Positions 13,160-23,812 of a stretch of DNA of 64,000 bases are shown one piece after another. A program made the translations under genes and the position numbers. Origin of the DNA: Haliotis asinina (lineage: Eukaryota; Mollusca; Gastropoda; Lepetellida; Haliotidae); assembly GCF_037392515.1 (NCBI RefSeq), contig NW_027133896.1, positions 469,148 to 533,147 on the forward strand, given 5' to 3'. The notes under the pieces are model-generated. The model worked only from the letters and a program-made list of their open reading frames with translations, did not search any database and was not told where the DNA came from. Within the stretch, counting starts at the first letter, position 1. The number at the start of each line of letters is the position of its first letter.

Positions 13160-15750
13160 ATGTGCAAACAGCATCTTTTGATACTCGTGTTCCTGTGTAA
13201 TTTGAGTGCTACGATATTTTTTGTTTGCAAACAAAAGAGCCTGTAACTGCTGGGCAGTGAAAAAATACATTAACACATTTAAAGTGTCTGTGCTACAGAA
13301 ACTGCACAATCGACTGTTAAATGTCACATCGGTAGTATTTCAGCTTGTGGCTAAACAAGCTCAACATTCATAACACATAACGTTAAATTATGAAAAACGA
13401 AGGACAGTAACAACAAGAAGTATATCACCGATATTAATACATAACAAGTATGTAAATACAAACCTTTTAAGTATTGTATACCATGAAAACATACTCCAAC
13501 ATTTAAACTTGGATCACCATAAAGGGACCATGGTGACTTGAAGTACGTTTGATGTCTACATGGACCCCACCTGGACGTACATCATTAGAAATTGCAGTCA
13601 AAGTTATCTATCTACAAAATATGTTACTCAAAAATTTCATTTTTTCATTCCTTCAAAAAAATAAATAATCTTATGAAAAAATGTGAAAAAGTCTTGAAAG
13701 AGCAGGAACAAATGTTTATGGATAGATATTATTCCTCGACAAACTGGCATAAGAAACAAGAAATAAGTGTAAAAAATGAAACAATTACAGTGACTCCGTA
13801 GTAATGTTATGCACATCATAAAACTATCACCCTAGCTCAGTGAAAAGAAGAGGAAACGATTGGACTTACTCTGAAGAACACAGGCAATTCTGCGCTTTGA
13901 TTTTAACTTTCTGTTGCATTGTACGCACGTGTGTTTGTTTGTTGCTTAACACCACCATTACCAATATTCCATATGGCGGCATCTGTACATAATGGAGTCT
14001 GGACCAGACAATCCACTGATCAACAGCAAAATGCTGGCTCTTACATGCATGGGTTTACAATTCTAACTCAGATCTTCCAGGCATGTAAACAACGCACTTC
14101 TAATAAATAAGTCTACAATTATACTGTCTCTCCTCTAAGTCAATTTAATGTAAATTCAGCTGAAATTCTGGTTAAAAATATTGTTACAGCTACATGGCTC
14201 CATTTCTGTGGGTAATGGCAAATTATTTTGACTCTATCCTTCACCTTCACAGCATGAAGTATATATGTCACGAAAGGTTCATAATAAAATCAAGTATTGT
14301 CGACTTGCTTTCGCAGAAACGTCTACATTTGTCATTTCTTCCAGCAACGGAATATTTATTGATTTGTTCAGCAACAGGTAACTTTAAACAGTCTTACTGT
14401 AGCTGAGAAGGGTGGTCAAAAGAGCATCCGTAACAGTTATGTCGGGTGGATAATTAACGAAAGCTAGCAGACTCGGGCCACCAGACGTTACATGTTAATT
14501 AAGTGTAGCATAAATAATTGTCAGGAATTTAATTCTCGTAAGATCCATGTGAAATTGTGCATATTTGTGCCTAAAATCACATAATTTCTGTTTAATTTTC
14601 CGTTGCATGTTTATCAAATGGCAACAGTCAATCAGCAATTGTTCTGTGCCGAGAACCCCTTTTCACACGGCGGCCATTGTTTGTACATTGTGAAACCATG
14701 CGTAAATTGATACATGTGGTGTCGGAATAAAATTGAACTGAAATTATGTGCGCAGAGCAGAAATGAGTTCACATTTGCCTGTCAAATTTTACAAAGACCG
14801 ATCCTAAACTCACTTCATGACAATTATTGATGCTACACTGAAATAGCATGTATGTCTATGGAAAGTAACTGGCACGGGTCTGTATGTTGGTGCTAGTAGA
14901 GCTATGTTGGTGTAGTCTGGTGTTCCTGTATTTCCGTCTTCTTGTGCGTGCCAGTTTGGAGTTACTTGAAACGGACTCAGTTCTACGGGTTAAGTGTTCT
15001 GACCACCCTGATTGCAGTGTAAACCAAAAAATATCAAATTTATCGATTAGTTCAAAAGGTGACTCGCGCTTGGGTGTTTAGCACTGAAATGTACCTTGTG
15101 ATGATCGCTACCCCGCACACTTTCATACCAGTCGATAAATTCTAATGACGTGACAGTGCTTAACCAATACTTGAGAGTGAGCAAGAAGTGAAAGATATGT
15201 ATCTTGCCCCACTGCTCTCATTCATGCAAATGTTCAGGGTAATGAGGGATCACAGTGAATTCCATCTTGCATTAGATAACGTTTATTGTTTCATGGTATC
15301 AATATACGTTTTTAGTTTTTGACATTGTACAGTGTTAAAGTAACAAAACTATTTTACACATACTGGATAATTTTCATAGCCTTCCATATTTTTCGACTTT
15401 TTAAAAGTAAATCTTTCCACAGAAATTCTGATTAATGTAAAAAAACATGCAACTTAGCTGATGTTTTATTTAAAACGTGGAAAGTTAACAAGTAAAACAT
15501 TTATTCACAAATCAACTGAACTGTTTCTTTTAGCTATCTTTTCAACCTGTTTCAATAGGCAGATTATGTATTGGAGGAAAGGTTATCCAGTTGTGTTTGA
15601 CTCTGCAATACACAACTGCCCTTCACTGCAGTTGAATCAGGCAGTTGACAACAAGCTAGAAATTATAAAAGACCCAAAACAACAACATTTTAAACAGTTC
15701 ATGTGGTAAATACGACTTCTCGACTTCTACCACCAGTAGTATATATTTGT
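13160..15750 (+). repeat. Large repeat block A, copy B
   Basis: Aligns in order with 6.2-8.7 kb. Markers are the GGATCACCATAAAGGGACCA region near 13,510, the TGTTTGTTTGTTGCTTAACA module at 13,930, the ATTGATTTGTTCAGCAACA stretch at 14,360, TTATCGATTAGTTCAAAAGG at 15,040 and CAATAGGCAGATTATGTATT near 15,555. It lacks most of the 5' part present in copy A. It carries a private 415-bp insertion at 14,468-14,882 and a further insertion of about 110 bp near 15,590-15,700. Confidence 0.78.
14468..14882. mobile_element. Non-autonomous TIR element (hAT-like MITE) inside copy B
   Basis: Absent from copies A and C at the equivalent position, so it is an insertion. Its left end reads CAGACTCGGGCCA. Its right end, in reverse complement, reads CAGACCCGTGCCA. 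About 45 bp further inside, both sides share AGTGTAGCAT(A/C)AATAATTGTCA. Terminal inverted repeats beginning CAG fit hAT-type elements. No coding frame is present. I could not define a clean 8-bp target duplication, because local GCTATGTTGG repeats confuse the junction. Confidence 0.6.
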
Positions 15751-15898
15751 GGTTCATGAGACCTGCGACTTGTGAGGAGAATGCAGATTCTATTTCAGGT
15801 GCAGATTCTATTTCATGAGTTCTTAATCATCAGGCAAAGCCTGTTGTGGAGCATGCACGTGTTTCAGAGGCTGGTTGAGTCCTTCATCATCATCCCAC

Positions 15899-16087
15899 CC
15901 TGAAGATCCTAGGTTGAATAGGTCTTCAGCAACCCCACAAAAGGCGACTGTGCTTGTCTTAAGAGGCAACTAACGGGATCGGGTGGTCAGTCTCGCTGAC
16001 TTAGTTGTCATGCTGTCGATCACTGGAGTATCTGATCCAGATGTTGCTGAGTACGGCAAATAACTAAAATCACCCACTCACACACTC
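15899..16087 (-). repeat. SINE-like repeat, minus, internally deleted
   Basis: Contains ACGGGATCGGGTGGTCAGTC, CGATCACTGGAGTATCTG and a terminal CACCCACTCACACACTC. The segment between the two core boxes is shortened compared with the 5,850-6,118 copy. Confidence 0.75.
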
Positions 16088-16289
16088 ATCAACAGCTGTC
16101 ATCGATGTCGTTGCCTGACATCACAATAGATACGGAAAGCTCTTTTAACCATTGGCAATTCTCTGTTTAAAGCAGGATCGACTTACGGTCTTGGTTACAT
16201 ACTCTGCATTACTGTACTTTCAATGTACGATTGTCGAAACTGGGAGATATATGGGATTGAATCAATGTTGATACAATAGTACAATAGTA

Positions 16290-16457
16290 ATGGTCGCTGA
16301 CTTGGCTGACACGTGTCTTCGGTTCCCCAATTGCGCAGATCAATGCTGATGCTGTTAATCAGTGGATTGTGTGGTCCATACTCGATAATTGCAGATCTCC
16401 ACCATATAGCTGGGATATTGCTTAGTGCGGCGTAAAACTAAACCCACTCACTCATTC
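16290..16457 (-). repeat. SINE-like repeat, minus, tail missing
   Basis: Reads CGCTGACTTGGCTGACACGT, GTTCCCCAATTGCGCAGATC, AGTGGATTGTGTGGTCC and GTGCGGCGTAAAACTAAACC, then CACTCACTCATTCAC. The GGACCTTCACGGGT end is lacking. Confidence 0.8.
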
Positions 16458-16786
16458 ACAGAGGCCTTGCATTTAACAGGAGCCAGACTATCACTGTGCG
16501 TCAGTGAGTAGTGAGTGAGTATGATATTGCGCCGCTTCGAGCAATGTGTACGCTACATCACAGCAGAGGACACCTGAAAATTTGCAAAAGTAATTCACTT
16601 CTTGAAAACACCAGACCACACACTACTGGACTCCAGAGTCTGGTAAGAGTAAACGTGCTGTTGTTTCTGTTCGCGTATCATGTCTGGTGTCCGCCACGTG
16701 TATGTTTGTCCAGGACAAGCACAACATTCTAGACACCCGGTGTTAATGTCCGGCGGTTGATGTTTGTCTGTGTGTGTTTCCTGTTT

Positions 16787-16885
16787 ATTGACCTACTCAG
16801 CAACATTGCAGCTATACCGGGGCGGTCTGTAAATAATTAGGTGTGAACCAGACAATCCAGTGATCAACATTATGAACATTGATAC
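16787..16885 (+). repeat. SINE-like repeat fragment
   Basis: CTCAGCAACATTGCAGCTAT followed by GGTCTGTAAATAATTAG and CCAGACAATCCAGTGATCAA. This is the last recognisable host repeat before the virus-like ORF, about 290 bp upstream of its open frame. Confidence 0.75.
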
Positions 16886-17178
16886 AAGGACAAGGGCCCG
16901 TTAGGTGTAAGAATTGAGAAGCACGTTTATATTCATTAAGCAATTTTGAGACAGAGATAAAATTGTTATTTAGTTCTGGAAGCTCTAAGAAATTTACTGC
17001 TGAACACACGGACTCGATTTGGTACCCATATGGAAATGGTGTCACTAAATGTATTGTTATCAAAGCAGTTTTAAGACGCGACCTTTTAACTGCATATACA
17101 CTAACTGACTAATAATTCATGCACAGAGTAAAACTGTGAAATACTGTGACCTATAGGAATACCGGATGTGAACAATAA

Positions 17179-18606
17179 AAAAAGGCATACATAGTCACCA
17201 TACCAATATACACAGAAAACGCATGCGAATATTACAAAAACAACTTGAAAAAACAAGTAGCGAAAGACGTGTACAAGACCATAAACGAATGGGACGACGA
17301 AAAGGACCTAACATGGGGAAAGGATCCAGACAAATACAAACCCAACAACGACGACACGGTCAAAATAGAATGGGCAAGCCCACTCTCGTACATCCCGTAC
17401 AACAAATGCGCAGCATCCATGACGACGGCAGACATGCGAGAATTCGAAAGTCTGGCACTCAAATACAGAGTGAAAAACTACGGGTTCGAGCTTACGGGAT
17501 TTCAAGGACACTTCGAGGCACCGGGAGTAAGAGTGAATCAACCGAGACAAGGAATACCGCAAAACTTCCAACTGCTCCTGAACCTAGACCAAGACAACAG
17601 CTTGACACCACTAAACATAAGCAACTCGATGGACGATCAAGACCCAAACACCACGTGGTTCAAAGGAGAAAGATCGAACATATGGCAAAGAGGAACACAC
17701 AACAACGACTTTCAAGACGCCATGCCGACAGACCCCAAGGACACCATACTACCAAGACTCATCATAGGAGGAACGTTCCCAGAAAAATGGCTGATAGAAA
17801 ACACGGTATCGAATGGAGACACCATAGAATGGAACAAAGCAGCGAGAACGGAAATGGACCCAAACATATTATACGACCTCTACAACGACCACGAAACAAA
17901 CGTGATCACACCAGAATCAGACGTGGGATACATACACGAAAATCCATCCAAACAGTGGATCATGAACGGAGCGTTGTACGAAAGAGCAGGATGGCCACAA
18001 AAACACGAATATTCGATACCACTAAGAAAACAAAACTGGGAAAAACTATCACCAAAATTCGCACCAGTAACGTTCGAGATTCAATCGGACTGGGACGTAA
18101 CAAGACAAAGAGTACAAGCGAGATCGGACAGCATGCACACCACAACAAATCTGGCCTACCAGTTCCCGGAATACGCACCCATAGCTAGCCTGATGGTCTA
18201 TCCGATGTACACAACATCGGGAAACGCAATGACGCACACGACGGGATTCGTGCAGGCAAGAATCACCTACAAAGCACAAGTAGAAATGCTGATACAAAAC
18301 AGAATACCACTGTTCCCACACTTCAATCCTAAAATGCAATTCTGGGCATCGGAACAACACAAAAACGCCAACAAATTCAACACACACAACGACAAAGCGA
18401 CCGAGGACGACAGACAACAAAGCCTACAAGCCAAATTCGTACCGGGAGACTGGCCAGACCAACCCAGCATAAAGCCAACCATATTCCAGGCGGACAGACA
18501 GATAAGCGTGGATCAACCGTCCATACCACCTAACCAACAAGCAGGAGCATCGTGGGTGATCAAGGAACCGAGATACATCACCACAGACAACGAAAACAAC
18601 TTCTAG
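17179..18606 (+). CDS. Parvovirus-like capsid protein (VP), endogenous viral element
   Basis: A single uninterrupted frame of 475 codons opens after TAA at 17,176 and ends at TAG 18,604-18,606. No ATG lies in frame before 17,419, where Met falls about 80 residues in. A TTG at 17,245 is only a nominal start, so the 5' end is probably missing or spliced. The product is Trp/Tyr/Asn/Pro-rich with no signal peptide or membrane segment. Two segments suggest a parvovirus jelly-roll capsid: an N-terminal DTVKIEWASPLSYIPYN block, and a C-terminal PEYAPIASLMVYPMY block followed by a hydrophilic tail. No phospholipase A2 signature is seen, which fits Hamaparvovirinae-type VPs. The predicted role is assembly of a T=1 virion shell. 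The strand is markedly T-poor and A/C-rich from about 17,180 to 18,610, unlike its surroundings. Intactness in a decayed neighbourhood implies recent insertion or selection. Assignment is by pattern only. A different small-virus capsid is the main alternative. Confidence 0.68.
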   Translation, partial: KKAYIVTIPIYTENACEYYKNNLKKQVAKDVYKTINEWDDEKDLTWGKDPDKYKPNNDDTVKIEWASPLSYIPYNKCAASMTTADMREFESLALKYRVKNYGFELTGFQGHFEAPGVRVNQPRQGIPQNFQLLLNLDQDNSLTPLNISNSMDDQDPNTTWFKGERSNIWQRGTHNNDFQDAMPTDPKDTILPRLIIGGTFPEKWLIENTVSNGDTIEWNKAARTEMDPNILYDLYNDHETNVITPESDVGYIHENPSKQWIMNGALYERAGWPQKHEYSIPLRKQNWEKLSPKFAPVTFEIQSDWDVTRQRVQARSDSMHTTTNLAYQFPEYAPIASLMVYPMYTTSGNAMTHTTGFVQARITYKAQVEMLIQNRIPLFPHFNPKMQFWASEQHKNANKFNTHNDKATEDDRQQSLQAKFVPGDWPDQPSIKPTIFQADRQISVDQPSIPPNQQAGASWVIKEPRYITTDNENNF

Positions 18607-18645
18607 AAAAAAAAGACAGAACTAAATTGTACGTTCGTGTTCGAG

Positions 18646-18651
18646 AATAAA
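18646..18651 (+). promoter_or_regulatory. Poly(A) signal of the capsid-like gene
   Basis: AATAAA lies 40 bp after the TAG stop of the capsid-like frame, on the same strand, at a distance normal for compact viral transcription units. Confidence 0.6.
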
Positions 18652-18682
18652 GTTCTAGATACAGCAACACCTCCTAGTTGTT

Positions 18683-18757
18683 TATACCAACCAAACCGAA
18701 GCCAAAAACAGGACATGGTATACTACACAGGGGGACCCCCCGGTTCTAGCCGGGTTC
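18683..18757. repeat. Palindromic GC-rich segment downstream of the capsid-like gene
   Basis: CCCGG TTCTAG CCGGG at about 18,738-18,753 forms a 5-bp stem. It overlaps GGGGG A CCCCCC at 18,730-18,741, which can also pair. TATACCA (18,683-18,689) and TGGTATA (18,716-18,722) form a further inverted pair. Parvovirus genomes end in hairpin telomeres, so this may be a remnant of one, but no matching partner is seen on the left side. Confidence 0.4.
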
Positions 18758-19673
18758 GTTCCTGTACTCATTATCTATTTATACTTATTTTCCCGAACTA
18801 GAATCAACAATGTATCGTATAGTTGATACCGGTATCATAATCAGTTTTAATGAGATTGTTCTGGAAATGATATCATGCACAACCTGACCACGTGATGCAC
18901 AGCATGATGAGATTTTAGTATATCGTCATCGCACGCTATATATCGTTAGATATCGTAATTCACCCCTTCATTTTATGGCCGATTCTTTGAATAACTATTG
19001 GGCAAGCTTTCTATGACTATTGCTAAATAGATTTGTACTGATTCTGTCACCTGTAGTTTAGTGTGGCGCGGTGTGAGGAGACTGTTCTTCATCGAACACA
19101 CGGCACTAACATTCCTCACACCCACCACTGACACCGGTCTGAGATAAGTAGTTAACACTGGGTACTGATGTAGCTTGTACTTCAGGGATTCAATGTACTG
19201 GTATTTTCATAACGATAAATAGAGTCTTCTCGATACTAGTCTTTGTTCAATGTTCTTTTTGGTTACTTATTATTTGCATCTGAGAGTGTGCGGCCTTTGG
19301 TGTGAAATGTGAATAAATTGTTGTAGAGTAGTGTTGTGTGCGTGAGTGCGTGCGTGATATGCCTGCATTCAATGCGTTGCCTAGTGTGTAAAGCTTTCGC
19401 TCGTTACGTCTCAAATCCGGTTCTATTTAGAACACGTGCAATATGTGTAGTCAAGTTCTGACGTACCATCAGTGATATTGCTGGAATTAATTGTTAAAGA
19501 ACAGTTTAAACCTACTCACTCACTCACTCATTGAGACGGATACATTCCATACTGACACTGGTTACTTCTACACATTCGAGTTATTTATACTTGTGGTCAC
19601 GTGTATTTATTAGCAGCTCTAAATTAAATGAGTTTTCGTTATTAATTTATTATTTTACGCCAACCGCAGCGAA
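18758..19673. other. No gene recognised; SINE edge at 19,470-19,533
   Basis: Unique-looking A/T-rich sequence. CAGTGATATTGCTGGAATTA near 19,470 followed by (ACTC)n at about 19,515-19,533 is a minus-oriented end of the SINE-like family. Confidence 0.45.
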
Positions 19674-19763
19674 TGTGGAACCATACTGAGGTAACATAAA
19701 TTTATTAATCCCGTATTCTGTGGAACCATACTGAGGTAACATAAATTTATTAATCTGGTATTC
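19674..19763. repeat. 45-bp tandem duplication
   Basis: TGTGGAACCATACTGAGGTA starts at 19,674 and again at 19,719. The two 45-bp copies differ only near their 3' ends (ATCCCGTATTC against ATCTGGTATTC), so this is a young duplication. Confidence 0.9.
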
Positions 19764-20831
19764 TAAGTTGCTAGTTGCTATGTGTGTAGTGATATAATGT
19801 AGCCGGCCATATTTGCTCATGTGTTATTCATCTCTAACCTGAAACATGAACATGATAATAATGAACTCAAGAGACAAATGACTTCAGTATTTGTTGAATT
19901 CATTTTGTCATTCAGCAGGTCATAAGACCCGTAAGTTCAATTTTTCACCATTAGGTGGCCGACGCTGAGAGAGCTGGATTCTCAGCTTGACGTATAACAG
20001 TATGTACACGCTTGGTGCCTTGGGATCATTGTCCGAACAACAGCAACCCTTCGTACGTATTTTGAGTTGTTCCTCAGCAACCCATGCTTTTTGGAATGTA
20101 ATCAGATCTGGGCCGGACAATCCTGTGACTCACATCATGAACATTGATCGAAGCAGCTGACATGTCCAAATGTGACCACTATCCCCTCGTACAACAGAAT
20201 GGGAAGCTACACACTGTACCACATTACCAGTCACGAACACAGACACAGGTTAATTGTTTATGATGTCATGTTATGTGTTTCACTACTGTTTATATATAAG
20301 TACCTTTATTAAGACACATTCATCGTTATTGTATCGTATTTCTTTGTTGTTATGTTTCGCTGTGAGGACATAGGTCACGTAGATCCGACTGTCTTCCTTC
20401 ATACATGTGGTGCACAATGACGTAATTACATGGCAGATGAATCGTGTTTTATGCCGCAATCAGTTGAATATTACCGCAACCTGGGTTGCACCATCAAGTT
20501 TACACCATGAATCCAGGAAACCTGGCCACGATAGCTGTAATGCGCGTCTCCCGGTACAGTGTAGCTAACTGGGCATGGTCGAATGAGTGAGTGACTCTGG
20601 TTTTATGCCGCTTTAAGCTATAGTCTAGCAATATCACGAGTCTTGGGCGTGGCCAGCGAAGGATTATGCTGCCCCACTGACATGCTTGAACTAACCGAGA
20701 CTGAGTGTGCCTCTACACCATTGTCTACGTCAAACCTACTGTTCACCGTTGTTCTTCAGTTCAGAGAACAGTTACCTGTGGCTGTGGATCTAGCACTATG
20801 AAGTCGGAAATAGCATATAGATACAAAAATA
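19764..20831. other. No gene recognised; several SINE-core scraps
   Basis: Short pieces of the SINE-like family are visible at about 20,099-20,190 (GGCCGGACAATCCTGTGA), 20,435-20,475 and 20,583-20,640. Nothing else is assignable. Confidence 0.45.
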
Positions 20832-21050
20832 GTGAGAGTGAGTGAGTTCAGTTTCACGGCGGTTTGTAAGTAATCGAGTCTGGATTAAACAACCCAGTAA
20901 TCAACAGCACGAGCATCGATATGCTGAACTGGGAACGGATGACATGGGCCAACCACGTCAGAGAGCCTGTCCACCCGATCCCCTTATACTCGCCTCCTAC
21001 GACAAGCATGGGTTACTGAAGATCAAAATTCTAACCCGGACCTTCACGGG
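20832..21050 (+). repeat. SINE-like repeat, near full length
   Basis: GTGAGAGTGAGTGAGTTCAG start, CAACCCAGTAATCAACAGCA core, CCACCCGATCCCCTTATACT and a GACCTTCACGGGT end. About 25 bp of the CAATATTCCAGCTATAT segment is deleted. Confidence 0.85.
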
Positions 21051-23690
21051 TGTATATGAAAAAAAATAGGTTGAAGAAAACCAATAACTGCCAAGTTTAA
21101 ACTTGAGAATGTGTTAATATATAAACAGTATATACATTGGTCTAATGAACTGATTTGTAGTACCACGTACAGTGTGCATTAAATACACTGACGGTAGAAT
21201 CTCCGTATGTCTATCACGCAACGTTCTTACCCTGTAACAGGCTGATGCGTTTATCCTACGTTTTTCCTGTGAGAGGAAGACAACTGGATCTTGTATTCGT
21301 GCAATATTTGCAAAATATACTCAGAATGGCACTCTAAACATGTTTGTGGTCTTCTCCCTTCAGCTTGTCACTCGCCGGTTTCCTATAAACTGTCCAAAGA
21401 CTCGTAATTTTACATCCTACATGGCAGATATTTTGTGTACTAGATTTTTACCAATGTAGAGTTGTCAAGTATAGATGATAACTCGCTTGGCACAAGGAAA
21501 CCATCAGTGTTAATCAGTTCAGGCGGCAGCGTGAAATATAGCTTGGTCTGGACAGACCACTGTTTGGTAGGGTGGGGGGGTTCATCAAAGTTTCCCGAGT
21601 ACAGATATAGACATTAAGTGGTTGAAACGTTCTTCAGCTGAAGACCGATGTAACAAATTAATTAGCCCTGCCCACATGTAATTCCAAGACCCCGTTAGTG
21701 ACAGTACATACCTTGATGGCAGTGTTTGCCGTTACAAGCCCCTGTGCATACCATTACTTGCCGGTGGACTGTACAAAGATTCCCGGGTACATACCTCAAG
21801 TGGCTGAAGCGTGCTTCCCCTGATGACCGGGGTTCAGTTACCCACAGTGACAATTGTGTGAAACCCTCTCAATCCTTCACTCATTCTGAAGTTTCATTCA
21901 AGTTGCTCATCGGACACAACCTGGGTCAGTAATCTGCTCAGAAAGTATGGTGCTCCTGTTTTCATCTCACGGGTAACAATTAAAGGTATGTGTTAGCACA
22001 CTGATTTAACAAATGATAGCCGGTTGAACTCGCATGGAAGAGATGGAAACAAAGCTGTTAAGGTACGAACTGTATTCCCGTAAACAAAACCTGTTAGTGT
22101 AGGGTATTCCTGATGTGAGAACTCAAATCAACATGTAAAAAACTGTTAAACGATATAGGCCTGCCCACGTCATTGGATGTTGTCTACATACACCGCCTAC
22201 CGCCACACATGACAAATGAGCGCACCAATAATTCCCCCAAACCTATAGTGATTAAATTTGTACACGTCAGATGGACAAGCGAGCGTTGAGCATACTGCAC
22301 TGTTAAAACGGAAGAAAAAAATAACAATCGGTACTGATCTACCAGTCCTTCTAAAGAAATACCGAACAGCAAAACCGGATGTAGCGGTTGTTTGTAAATA
22401 AAAAAAACACGTGACCCCAAAACCGGATGTTTTTATGTTAAGGTCAAGGCCACCAGTTACACGTACCTGATTTTGTTTCTAGTGTGTAAGTGACGCTTGA
22501 GGCAGCTATAGGTTACTTTTTATCAGGAGACGAGACACCTAGTAAACATTGCGGCAACGTCTGAACAAGATGGAGTCCCGGGATGCGCTGGCCATTGAGA
22601 CACATGGCACCATGTGTTTTCTTTATGTAGATACGTTCATTAACTAGGATTGCCTCAAAGGCAATACTGACGGTCTTCACACTTCCCTCATACACCCACC
22701 GTGGTTATGTTCACTTGAACAGTTTCTTTGACCGCTAGCTGGACCATCGATTACAGAAATTTTAGACATTAATTTGGCACTGATTCAACACTGCTGACAC
22801 AAACACAAAATTTGCAATTTTCAGAAAAATAAGCTGGAAGGGACAATCAAATATACAGACTCCTAACTCAAGATTAGATGCTGTCATTTCCAGAATGCTA
22901 AGTATCTCGACTGTCGACCTAAGGACAACGGAGTTACGGCCTGTTTCCTTGGCCATTAGAAAACCAGAAGTTACTAATGCTAGATTTTCCAAATTGCGCA
23001 GGTTGGTGCTCATGCCGTTGATCACTGGATTGTCTTGTCCAGACTCGATCATTTGGCTGCTAACCCAGTGTAACGCAGGTACGACCTGTACTGATTTTTA
23101 CATAACCTTAATGTGAAGCGAAGATGTTCCCCATGCAATTATGTACAGTTTGGTACTTTCAACGGTGAAATCCATCGTGTTGTCGCCAAGTTAGGACATT
23201 TTTATGAACCTTATGAAACGCGTCTTCGACAATGTGACCAAATTTCAAGGGCGATAACTCCGAAACTATTTCAGATACCAAAATGCCTTCAACAAATTGA
23301 GCATTCCACGGTATGGGCTTTCTAATGGTGTACCAAACTCAACTGTGCTACATGCCGTACTGGACAAGAATAATTTCAAAGACAGGCACGGTCAAAACGC
23401 AAAAATCGCCGACAATTTCAGTTTCTTCTAAATAGCGGAGAATCGATCATGGCGGCCAACATTCGTTGTCTACATTGGGTGAAAATTTGGTTTATTTATC
23501 TCTTAAAGTTTTGGAGACATTCTGGGTTCGAGAAAGTCACATTTTGGGTTATCTGACCTTACCGGAAGTCGGAAGTGTTCATTGAATACCTTTCAGCATA
23601 TAGGCTATCATCCCTGAAAGTTTGATCGAAGTCGTCCCAGTGGTTAGGTCAGGAGAGCGGGCACAAAACGCGTACAAATAATAATAGCAG
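21051..23690. other. No gene recognised; SINE fragment at 22,990-23,058
   Basis: A weak two-copy duplication lies at about 21,540-21,860 (AAGTTTCCCGAGTACA against AAGATTCCCGGGTACA, then CAAGTGGCTGAA-like). A minus SINE core, GATCACTGGATTGTCTTGTC, is present near 23,020. The short AAGGGCGATAACTCCGAAAC stretch near 23,247 recurs in a related form near 59,380. Confidence 0.4.
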
Positions 23691-23812
23691 ACCCCAAACT
23701 TCTGATGGACGTCCGTGCCAACCTCTTTCCTCTTCCTGTTGGAAACTCTTCTGAGAAAGAGCCAATTGGCCCCGAAATTTTGGACCCTCACTCTTCCTCA
23801 GTTGCAGACCTT
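23691..23812 (+). repeat. Second copy of the 3.3-kb coding-like repeat fragment
   Basis: Reverse complement of about 3,303-3,430. In frame it keeps NSSEKEPIGPEILDPHSS, with several conservative changes upstream. Preservation of frame in two separate copies points to a coding ancestor. Confidence 0.6.

Noticed and set aside
16500..17178. Search for a parvoviral NS1/Rep helicase gene upstream of the capsid-like frame
   Set aside because: No Walker A/B or HuH motif seen in any frame. The region holds SINE fragments and short frames only.
17232..18482. Minus-strand frames of 71-123 codons opposite the capsid-like gene
   Set aside because: Antisense shadows caused by the T-poor composition of the coding strand.
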